In this document: one piece after another, positions 17,611-24,560 of the stretch
Position numbering within the stretch: position 1 is the first letter of the stretch
Layout of the letters: every line of letters starts with the position of its first letter
Source: Afifellaceae bacterium
GTDB lineage: Bacteria; Pseudomonadota; Alphaproteobacteria; Rhizobiales; Afifellaceae
DNA length: 64,000 nt
Direction: 5' to 3'
Assembly: GCA_028284625.1 (NCBI GenBank)
Contig: JANQRH010000005.1
Span: 186,001-250,000, forward strand
Program-made: the position numbers and the translations under genes
Notes under the pieces: model-generated
The model's input: only the letters and a program-made list of their open reading frames with translations
Databases searched by the model: none
What the model was told of the DNA's origin: nothing

Positions 17611-18345
17611 CTACTCGCGGATGAAAACAGCTACCCGGCCCCAGCAATTATCGTGATTAAGGACGAAACCGGCATCGAACATTCGGCGATAGAGCTTGGT
17701 CAACGCCCTGTCTCCAATCAGATGCGGATGCAGTTCGACAATCACCGCCCTTATGTCCTCAAGTGGCGCCCGCTCGACAACTTCGACCTCAGCGCCCTCA
17801 ATGTCCAGCAGGAGCACGGTTGGCCGGAACGCGTTACAAACGAACGCAATATCATCACCGGCGACCTGGATCGGCTGCGTGTCCTCTCGTTCATGAGTGC
17901 TGGATGACAGAGGATTGTCATGCACGTTCAGCGTGACAAAGCCATCTCGGTCCAACAGCGCCTTGTTGCGGGTCTCAACGCGGAATCCGTTGGCCACCAG
18001 ATTCTCGTTCAAAAGTGAGAACGTGGTTGGACAGGCTTCATAGACGATCAGGTCGTCGGGGCCGACAATGCTGGCGAGCAGCATCGATACGATTCCAAGG
18101 CCCCCGCCCCCTTCAAGAACGCGATCGTCCGGTTTCACGATGCGCTTCACGATCACCCGCTCAGGCGCTTCGTAGTCGCCGCGCCTCAGCATCTGAACCA
18201 CCGTGTCCGGAATACGGCCTCGGCCGTCCACCAGCCGAAAACCGTCGACACGGTCACCGCTGGGGGACAATCGATGGGTCCAACGTGCACGACGTTTGGA
18301 AACCGAAAGCGCCCTTATTTCCTTGTCGAGCGAACGCGATGACAT
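17611..18345 (-). CDS. FkbM family methyltransferase
   Basis: SAM-dependent O-methyltransferase of the FkbM type, common in polysaccharide clusters. The SAM loop is VLEGGGGLGIVSMLLAS, followed by the acidic VYEACPTTFSLLNENLV and the family motif LLLDIEGAEVEVVE, then AVIVELHPHLIG. The frame extends upstream to 18597, with ATGs at 18441 and 18510. I use ATG 18345, giving 244 residues, because the extra N-terminal residues look non-conserved and 244 fits the family; none of the starts has a convincing ribosome-binding site. It faces the plus-strand methyltransferase at 16707 and is divergent from 18643. Confidence 0.78.
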   Translation of the reverse strand: MSSRSLDKEIRALSVSKRRARWTHRLSPSGDRVDGFRLVDGRGRIPDTVVQMLRRGDYEAPERVIVKRIVKPDDRVLEGGGGLGIVSMLLASIVGPDDLIVYEACPTTFSLLNENLVANGFRVETRNKALLDRDGFVTLNVHDNPLSSSTHEREDTQPIQVAGDDIAFVCNAFRPTVLLLDIEGAEVEVVERAPLEDIRAVIVELHPHLIGDRALTKLYRRMFDAGFVLNHDNCWGRVAVFIRE

Positions 18346-18642
18346 CTGATCAGCTATATCCGGGGGGTGTCGTGGTTGCCCATCTTCATCGGTGGCATGG
18401 CAGAAGGCGGGGTGTATCACATCAATGGTCGGAATCCGCATTGCTGGACGCTTCTGAGACTCCAAGCTGGCGGAGGACCTTTGATCCAGCCTATTCGTGC
18501 GTGACGCCATCCTCAAGAAATGGCTTGGAACGCCGCGCCGAACGGCCTTCGGCCCTTTCGGTATTGCGCCGTACGTACTGGTGGCGTAGGTCATCAACGA
18601 ACGGCAGCGGCGCGCCCGCGATACTCGTCCTCACAGTACGCC

Positions 18643-19392
18643 ATGTGGCCATTTAAGAAGAAAAAGAAGCGAAAGCCCGCCTACGATTTGGCCGGTTACA
18701 CTCAGAAATGGGATACGCTCGCCAAGGAGGCGGAGCGTGACGGAACTCAATATCACCTTGAGCAAGGCGACGGCTTCCAGCTTGGCCGCTACGAGCGCGA
18801 CGGGCAGTTCGACTACGAGACCTATCGCCGAATGCAGGAAGCCGGAAACAGAGAGAAGCTGCGCACGGTCTTCGCCAGCAAAGAGTTCGTCGATCTCATC
18901 TCAAAAGACGTCGCTTCCCGCTTAGGCAAGATCGGCGGCATCCTATGCCACGGCACAAGAAACGGCACCGAGCAGGCTTGGTTTAAGGAACACTTCCCCG
19001 ACGCCGACGTGCTTGGCACGGAGATTTCGCCGACCGCGACGGACTTTCCGCTCACGATACAATGGGACTTCCATGAGATTAAGGACGAATGGAAGGACCA
19101 CTGGGACGTCGTCTATTCCAACTCCTGGGACCACGCCTACTCACCATCGAAAGTGTTCGATGCTTGGGGGCGTTCGCTGCGCCCAGGCGGCCTCATGTAT
19201 CTGGAGCACACTGAAACGCACGAAATGGTCGATAAGCTAGACATGTATGGCGCCACGCCCAATGCGCTGCAGCGAGAGGTCGAAGGAACGGAAATCCTCC
19301 GCTACGTTGAGACGATCAGAAAACCGACCAAGCCTTTCAAGAAGAAGAAGGGCTTCACGCGAACGGCGCTGATATTCGAGCGCCGGCACTGA
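18643..19392 (+). CDS. Methyltransferase-like protein with basic N terminus
   Basis: A 249-residue protein. The N terminus MWPFKKKKKRKPAYD is very basic and could bind membrane or nucleic acid. The central part is a degenerate class I SAM fold: GGILCHGTRNGTEQAWF (about 107-123), VLGTEISPTA, WDVVYSNSWDHAYSPSKVFD (about 160-179), and SLRPGGLMYLEHT, a typical late motif. A second FKKKK lies near residue 233. The frame is open from 18520, but ATG 18643 gives the compact start. In a glycan cluster it probably modifies a sugar; the substrate is unknown. Confidence 0.75.
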   Translation: MWPFKKKKKRKPAYDLAGYTQKWDTLAKEAERDGTQYHLEQGDGFQLGRYERDGQFDYETYRRMQEAGNREKLRTVFASKEFVDLISKDVASRLGKIGGILCHGTRNGTEQAWFKEHFPDADVLGTEISPTATDFPLTIQWDFHEIKDEWKDHWDVVYSNSWDHAYSPSKVFDAWGRSLRPGGLMYLEHTETHEMVDKLDMYGATPNALQREVEGTEILRYVETIRKPTKPFKKKKGFTRTALIFERRH

Positions 19393-19480
19393 TCGTCGGG
19401 ATGGTGTGGCGACCGATGCGCCAACGACCGTGCCCTGTTGTCAATCGGCCAGCTGAATCCCTTCGCCGGAGATTGGCGAC

Positions 19481-20230
19481 GTGAAGGCCTACCTCATAAA
19501 CCTCAACCGCTCTCCAGACCGCCTGGCTGAGATGCGAACCGCGTTTGAGCGCGCCGGCGCTGCCTTTGAGCGCGTCGAGGCTGTCGATGCTCAGCATCTG
19601 TCGGAAACCGAGCGTGCGGATTTCACTGAGAAGCGAACGAAGAGCGCACCCGGCGGCTGGCTTCCCGGCGAGATCGGCATATTTCTGAGCCATCTCAAGA
19701 CCTGGAAGCTGATCGCCTCATCACCAGGCAAGGCGGCGGCCATCTTTGAAGACGACGTCCTTCTGGCGAAGGATCTCGGCCCCCTCCTCTCGTCGGATGA
19801 TTGGCTTCCGGAGAACGCGGACCTGATCAGGCTTGAATCAAACCGAAGGCTGCTGCTGCGCCATGGACGGAAGATCGCGGCGACGGCAGGGCGCCGCATC
19901 TACGAAGTCGCGTCCGGCACCTGGGGGGCGGCCGGATACATCGTGACCAGGGACGCCGCCGCGCGTCTGGCGGAAAGCGATCCGGACCTGCACTCTCCAG
20001 CCGACATCTTCCTCTTCAAGCCCGACCGCTCGGTGATGGCGTCCGCCATGCGCACGTTTCAGATCGTTCCCGCGCTCTGCATCCAAAAACAGCTTGTTGC
20101 CGGATCAGATAAAGCTCTCCCCAGCCTGGTCGGAACCACGGGGCGCACGCCGCCGCCTTATCGCGATCGATGGCTGAACATCACGCGGTTCATCCCCGGG
20201 AAAAAACAGCACGTACCGTTCAAGGCGTGA
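19481..20230 (+). CDS. Glycosyltransferase family 25 (LPS type), copy 1
   Basis: A 249-residue GT25 enzyme, the family of LPS galactosyltransferases. It begins MKAYLINLNRSPDRLAEMR, carries LPGEIGIFLSHLKTWKLIA (about 64-82) and the metal-binding FEDDVLLAKDL. GTWGAAGYIVTRDAAARLA in the middle is also typical. The start is GTG 19481, with GGAG 9 bases upstream. A paralogue lies at 30576 with the same length and motifs; both are followed on the opposite strand by a related DxD transferase. Confidence 0.88.
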   Translation: MKAYLINLNRSPDRLAEMRTAFERAGAAFERVEAVDAQHLSETERADFTEKRTKSAPGGWLPGEIGIFLSHLKTWKLIASSPGKAAAIFEDDVLLAKDLGPLLSSDDWLPENADLIRLESNRRLLLRHGRKIAATAGRRIYEVASGTWGAAGYIVTRDAAARLAESDPDLHSPADIFLFKPDRSVMASAMRTFQIVPALCIQKQLVAGSDKALPSLVGTTGRTPPPYRDRWLNITRFIPGKKQHVPFKA

Positions 20231-20264
20231 GCGCCGCGCGCCGCCATCATCCGCCCGCCCGACC

Positions 20265-20993
20265 CTAGCGCCAGTGCTCCTTGATAAAGGGCGCGCGCTT
20301 CCATGGGCCGTAAGGCGCATCCATGACGTCTTCAGGGTCGGGCTTGCCGTGAAATACGACAATCGACGCGCCAGGCGGCGGGCTGACCGTCATGAAGTGC
20401 GGCGCCTTAAGGAAATCGAGGCCCAGCTTCTTTGCGGAGAGGAAGATGTGCGCGTTCAGATCCTTCTTGTAGGAGACGATCCTGTCCGGCGGAAACAGGG
20501 CAGCGTCTGGAACCTGCGCTTGAATCCAATTCTGGTCGCCTGCGAATCTGACCGATGTCGTGACGTTCTCGGCGTCCTCGGCAAAGCGCTCGTAGACATA
20601 GGTCAGCGCTCCGGCGCGTAGTCGCATGACGGAGCTATTGAAGCCGAGATTCTTGCTGAAGGCGCGCGCGATCGTGAAATCCGCATTCCCATCAAGCATG
20701 AAATCGAGCGGCCCGACGATCACCACGTCCACATCGAAATAGAGCAGCGTACGCCCCGGCGGAAACAGATCGCCACGGAAGAGGCTGATCTTGTTCCACC
20801 AGCCTGAATAGCCGGCGTCGGGCAGCGCGATTGGCTGAATGTCGGGATCGAGACCGCCGGGATCGTCCGTCAGGCAGACGAACTCATGCGGCGAAGCAAG
20901 ATGCCGGCGCACCATGCTGCGCAGACGGTTGACGTAAAGCGCCGGATATTTCGTCCCCCACTTGACGCAGCACACAATCGGCTTGTCGGCCAT
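20265..20993 (-). CDS. DxD glycosyltransferase-like protein, copy 1
   Basis: A 242-residue protein with GT-A features: VCCVKWGTKYPALYVNRL at the start, EFVCLTDDPGGL, WWNKISLFR, and LLYFDVDVVIVGPLDFML, whose DVD should bind metal and nucleotide sugar. It ends IKEHWR. It is clearly related to the protein at 32419, which shares KWGTxY, CxTDD, KISL, FDxDVVVxG and the EHWR ending. The start at 20993 has GGAG 6 bases upstream; the longer frame begins at 21017. It converges with the GT25 gene at 19481. The sugar is unknown. Confidence 0.8.
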   Translation of the reverse strand: MADKPIVCCVKWGTKYPALYVNRLRSMVRRHLASPHEFVCLTDDPGGLDPDIQPIALPDAGYSGWWNKISLFRGDLFPPGRTLLYFDVDVVIVGPLDFMLDGNADFTIARAFSKNLGFNSSVMRLRAGALTYVYERFAEDAENVTTSVRFAGDQNWIQAQVPDAALFPPDRIVSYKKDLNAHIFLSAKKLGLDFLKAPHFMTVSPPPGASIVVFHGKPDPEDVMDAPYGPWKRAPFIKEHWR

Positions 20994-21105
20994 TCCGGTC
21001 TCCGGCGTCCGCCACAAAGGACGGCGACGAGCCGATGTATCGCCGGCGACCCCGGGCGTCTAGCCATAGCGGAAGCCGGGTGCTACCGGCGTCCAGGTGC
21101 GGGGC

Positions 21106-22077
21106 TTATCCCGTCTTCGCCTGCGGCGCGGCGCCACCGCCCGGCATGGCGAACGGCTCGCCCAGCAGCGCTTCGCTCGCCTCCCACAGCCGCGCCCAGG
21201 CCGCCTTGTCGAGCGCGTGATCCGCGACCAGCGCATCGCCGACAGGCCCGCGCGCCTCGCTCATCTTCTGCGGGCCGTAATAGGCGCCGCGCTTCGCTTC
21301 AGTCCCGGCCGCTGCCAGCACGGTGGGAATGGCGCCGGCCTCCGCACCCTGCGCCATCAGAGCATTCGTCACCTTGTAGATCAGGTTGAGCACGCCCGTG
21401 GGACCCGTGCTCTGCAAGGCGGTGCTGGAATAGCCGGGATGGCAGGCGATCGCGATTGCCTTGCACCCGGCCTCCTGCAGGCGGCGATCCAGCTCGAACG
21501 CGAAGATCAGGTTGGAGAGCTTGGACTGCCCATAGGCCTTTGTCGGCGTGTAGCCGGTCTCGTGCATGAGGTCGTCGAACTTCATGCGGCCGAACTTGTG
21601 CGCGATGCTTGAGACCATCACGACGCGCCCCGCGGCCGCCTCCACCAGATCGATCAACAGGCTGGTCCACAGGAAGTGGCCGAGATGGTTCGTGCCGAAC
21701 TGCAGCTCAAAGCCATCCTTGGTCTTCATCGGCGGCGTCTGCATGATGCCGGCATTGTTGATGAGCCCGTCAATGCGGCTGAGCTTGCCGCGGAGCTCCG
21801 CTGCGGCCGATCGCACCGAACTCAGATCGGAGAGATCAAGCCGCACGACATCCACACCGCCTTTGACGTCGCCGGCGAGCGCAGCCTTGGCGCTCTCAGC
21901 CTTGTCCAAGGACCGGCACGCCAGCACGACATCGCCGCCTGCTCGACCCAGCATCCGCGCCGCCTCCAGGCCGATGCCGCTATTGCCGCCCGTGACCACA
22001 TAGGTCTTGCCGGAAAGGTCCGGCAGGCGCGCGGGCGTCCAGTCTCTGAAGCCGCTATCGGCAATGTGGCGTGCCAT
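21106..22077 (-). CDS. Short-chain dehydrogenase/reductase
   Basis: NAD(P)-dependent oxidoreductase of 323 residues, of the retinol dehydrogenase/protochlorophyllide reductase-like SDR group. It shows TYVVTGGNSGIGLEAARMLG (about 25-44; TGxxxGIG), DLSDLSSV, NNAGIM (about 109-114) and the catalytic YGQSKLSNLIFAFELDRR (about 181-198). It is divergent from a TetR-type regulator gene, with 89 bases between. That space contains TTGACA on the minus strand (22151-22156), a possible -35 element for this gene. Regulation by that TetR protein is inferred from position only. Substrate unknown. Confidence 0.9.
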   Translation of the reverse strand: MARHIADSGFRDWTPARLPDLSGKTYVVTGGNSGIGLEAARMLGRAGGDVVLACRSLDKAESAKAALAGDVKGGVDVVRLDLSDLSSVRSAAAELRGKLSRIDGLINNAGIMQTPPMKTKDGFELQFGTNHLGHFLWTSLLIDLVEAAAGRVVMVSSIAHKFGRMKFDDLMHETGYTPTKAYGQSKLSNLIFAFELDRRLQEAGCKAIAIACHPGYSSTALQSTGPTGVLNLIYKVTNALMAQGAEAGAIPTVLAAAGTEAKRGAYYGPQKMSEARGPVGDALVADHALDKAAWARLWEASEALLGEPFAMPGGGAAPQAKTG

Positions 22078-22166
22078 CGTAATTCTCCATCAGCGGGCGC
22101 CGAACGTCTCTCGGCCGCGTTAAGACGTGATTTACAAATTGTGCCGAAAATGTCAATAACGACCAG

Positions 22167-22706
22167 ATGGAAAGCGAAACCGACCTCAAGAACGCCCTCA
22201 CCGTCTTTGCCTATTACGGGTTCCGCAAGGCGTCGATGGACGATCTGGCGCAGGCGCTCGGCGTGTCGCGGCAGACGCTCTACAATCGATTCAAGACCAA
22301 AGAGGCGGTGCGCGACTGGGCCGTGGAGGGCTTCAGCCGGCATATGGTCGCCCGAGCCGCGTCGGAGCTGGAGAACGACAAGGCGACGACCGCCGAATGC
22401 CTCCTACAGGCGTTCGGCCGCTGGAAGGGCGATCACATCGCGCTGCTCCGCTCAGCTCCGCATGGCGCAGAGATCATCGAGATCGCCACGGAGGCGCTGA
22501 AGAGCATCAAGAATAGCCCGGTGGCGGCGTTCGAGCAGCAGATCGTCCGCTTCCTGATGAAGCGCGAGGCCTGCGCGAACAAAAAGCGCGCGCAGGACAT
22601 CGCTCACACGCTCGACATGGCCTCCAAGGGGCTCATGGTCACGGCGGAAAGCCCGGAAGCCTTCGCCGCCGGCATGAAACGCATCATCAACGCGCTTTTG
22701 GATTGA
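22167..22706 (+). CDS. TetR family transcriptional regulator
   Basis: A 179-residue repressor-type protein with an N-terminal helix-turn-helix: ALTVFAYYGFRKASMDDLAQ then ALGVSRQTLYNRFKTKEA (about 27-44). The C-terminal ligand domain is not recognisable further. It is divergent from the SDR gene, the usual layout of a TetR protein and its target. No clear operator palindrome was found by eye in 22078-22166. Confidence 0.88.
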   Translation: MESETDLKNALTVFAYYGFRKASMDDLAQALGVSRQTLYNRFKTKEAVRDWAVEGFSRHMVARAASELENDKATTAECLLQAFGRWKGDHIALLRSAPHGAEIIEIATEALKSIKNSPVAAFEQQIVRFLMKREACANKKRAQDIAHTLDMASKGLMVTAESPEAFAAGMKRIINALLD

Positions 22707-22735
22707 GGCACGCGGCCGACCCGCCGCGCCCCACC

Positions 22736-22978
22736 TCAGTCGAGCGCCTTGCGCATCCGGTCGTAGGCGTCCTTCATGCGCAGCGCCAATTGCTTGGCCG
22801 CATCGCCGACCTCATCGCGGCTCTTGTCGAACTGCGCCTGCTCCAGGAAGCGGTCCCATTCGTCGACAATGCGGTCCCACTCCTCCTCCGCCTCCTTGGT
22901 GCCGAGATGAAGCTGTAGGCGCATCTCGTCGCGCTTCTGCTTCATATCGGCAATGAACTTGGAGAGATCGTCACTCAT
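22736..22978 (-). CDS. Small coiled-coil hypothetical protein (80 aa)
   Basis: Not recognised by name. The 80 residues are almost all predicted amphipathic helix, rich in Asp, Glu, Lys and Arg (KFIADMKQKRDEMRLQLHL, EEEWDRIVDEWDRFLEQ, LALRMKDAYDRMRKALD). No signal peptide or membrane segment. It lies 18 bases downstream of the cupin gene on the same strand and is probably cotranscribed. Small helical proteins of this kind are common in alphaproteobacteria, sometimes as stress-related proteins; no function is assigned. Confidence 0.75.
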   Translation of the reverse strand: MSDDLSKFIADMKQKRDEMRLQLHLGTKEAEEEWDRIVDEWDRFLEQAQFDKSRDEVGDAAKQLALRMKDAYDRMRKALD

Positions 22979-22996
22979 CGAAAACCTCCTCGAATT

Positions 22997-23404
22997 TCAA
23001 TCGGCCGGCTCGGCCCGATAGTCGCTGTCATCAACAGGCTCAAGCCAATCGATGTGCTTGCCATCGATCGCCTCGTGGATGGCGATGTGCACCATGCGTG
23101 TCTCAGGTCCCGCGCCATGCCAGTGTTTCTCACCCGGCGCGATCCATACCGTGTCGCCAGGCCTGATGGCGCGCACCGGCTCGCCGAGCTTCTGAATCCG
23201 CCCGACGCCGGAAAGCACAAAGAGCGTCTGACCGAGCGGGTGCGTGTGCCAGTTGGTGCGCGCTCCCGGCTCGAACGAAACGGTGACTGCGTGGACGCGC
23301 GCCGGGTCGGGCGCCCCTACGATCGGGTCCTGCAGCACGGTGCCGGTGAACCAGTCTGGATTGGCCCTGATGGTGGCGCGAGAGCCGGCCCGGTAGATAT
23401 CCAT
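22997..23404 (-). CDS. Cupin domain protein
   Basis: A 135-residue single-domain cupin. Motif 1 reads TNWHTHPLGQTLFVLSGVGR (about 55-74) and motif 2 PGEKHWHGAGPETRMVHIAI (about 94-113), giving several histidines for metal binding. The family includes the carboxymuconolactone-decarboxylase-associated cupin (QdoI-like) proteins; here no decarboxylase partner is present. It is followed by the small helical protein at 22736. Enzyme activity unknown. Confidence 0.88.
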   Translation of the reverse strand: MDIYRAGSRATIRANPDWFTGTVLQDPIVGAPDPARVHAVTVSFEPGARTNWHTHPLGQTLFVLSGVGRIQKLGEPVRAIRPGDTVWIAPGEKHWHGAGPETRMVHIAIHEAIDGKHIDWLEPVDDSDYRAEPAD

Positions 23405-23427
23405 GTCACGTCTCCGTAGGCATACAT

Positions 23428-24522
23428 TTAATCAGTCTGCTCTGCCGCGTCGAAGCTCGGGAACGCCTGCCGCAAACGCTCGATCGTATGCCGCCATTTT
23501 GGGGTTTTAGGTGCGCACACCGTGTTCTGATTTCCAAACAGCCCAATCTCAGAGATTGCATTTTCTAGTGAGACCGTTTCGAGCCACTTGACTGGAATGA
23601 AGTACTCCGTCCGATCCGCATCTTCGATGAACGCCCGATGATAGTCGGCTTGAAGAACATCCATTGCCGATCTTTCTCGCCCGTCAACTTCGATTTTGAA
23701 AGTTGCGGCGTCCTCGCGCGGTCCTTTGACGCGGCCTACTCCCACGAATCCGTGACCGGGTGCCTTCACCCAGATTCGATCGCCGACACTCAGAAGATTG
23801 AGTGTGTTTGAGTACCACGAACCGCCGCCGGCGCTCACAAAGCCATATCGTACCGCTTCGTCCCAAGACCTCGATGAACCGTGCCCGAACGAGACATAAT
23901 ACTCGCCGTTCCAAGGCTCCTTCGCTGCACGGCCGGATGTGCTGGCGGAAAGCTGTGTCTCCGCGGGATCGATCAGCCAAGCTCGGCTTAGGAGTTGATC
24001 CGACTCATGGCTAAAAACTTGGAAGCACAACACGTTGATCGGGATATCGCGCTTGTTCAGATACGAGACGATCCGTTCCGAACTTGCATCGAGGGACTCA
24101 GCAACGACAACGATCTGGTGGTGTTCGTTCAACGTCTCTTCGTCAAGCGTCACGTTGAACCGGGCTCGAAACTCGGCAGATAAGTCTTTGCCGACTGAGT
24201 ATCTGCTGTAGATGCGAGTGATCTCATCACTGTCCAGGTTCTCAAGCCAAGCCGCGTAGTCGATTGCCTGTGCCACGACTTCCCGAGGCGTGCGCCCGCG
24301 TTTCAGTTCGATCAGAATTAGGGAGCCATCGGGAGCAACGGCGAGGAGATCAATTCGGCCCCCGAATCCTGTGTGCTCCTGGCGACCGATGATCATCCAT
24401 TCATCGGAGAGGATTTCGGGCGCCGCCACGATCATGTCTTCGAGCGATTGCTCGGATAGCTTCGCCTCGACAAGACGGGTTGGGGGCTGACCGACGCGCC
24501 AAACGCTGTGGTGAACCGGCAT
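23428..24522 (-). CDS. NucS-like nuclease with C-terminal PUA-like region
   Basis: A 364-residue protein. The N-terminal half shows a PD-(D/E)XK core: FGGRIDLLAVAPDGSLILIE (about 53-72) followed by LKRGRTPREVVAQAIDYAAW, with D58, E72 and K74 as expected catalytic residues. It matches the NucS/DUF91 group, which cleaves DNA. The C-terminal part, about 206-300, has EYYVSFGHGSSRSWDEAVRY, then VGDRIWVKAPGHGFVGVGRV, resembling a PUA/EVE-like fold that in other proteins reads modified bases. AT-rich codon use suggests transfer. The gene stands alone between the cupin and ALDH genes. A modification-sensing nuclease is an inference. Confidence 0.75.
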   Translation of the reverse strand: MPVHHSVWRVGQPPTRLVEAKLSEQSLEDMIVAAPEILSDEWMIIGRQEHTGFGGRIDLLAVAPDGSLILIELKRGRTPREVVAQAIDYAAWLENLDSDEITRIYSRYSVGKDLSAEFRARFNVTLDEETLNEHHQIVVVAESLDASSERIVSYLNKRDIPINVLCFQVFSHESDQLLSRAWLIDPAETQLSASTSGRAAKEPWNGEYYVSFGHGSSRSWDEAVRYGFVSAGGGSWYSNTLNLLSVGDRIWVKAPGHGFVGVGRVKGPREDAATFKIEVDGRERSAMDVLQADYHRAFIEDADRTEYFIPVKWLETVSLENAISEIGLFGNQNTVCAPKTPKWRHTIERLRQAFPSFDAAEQTD

Positions 24523-24560
24523 ATAAGGCCCCTACCTATCAATCACCCGTGCGGTGCCCC

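Noticed and set aside
22078..22166. TetR operator between the SDR and TetR genes
   Set aside because: No convincing palindrome was found by eye, although TTGACA occurs on the minus strand.
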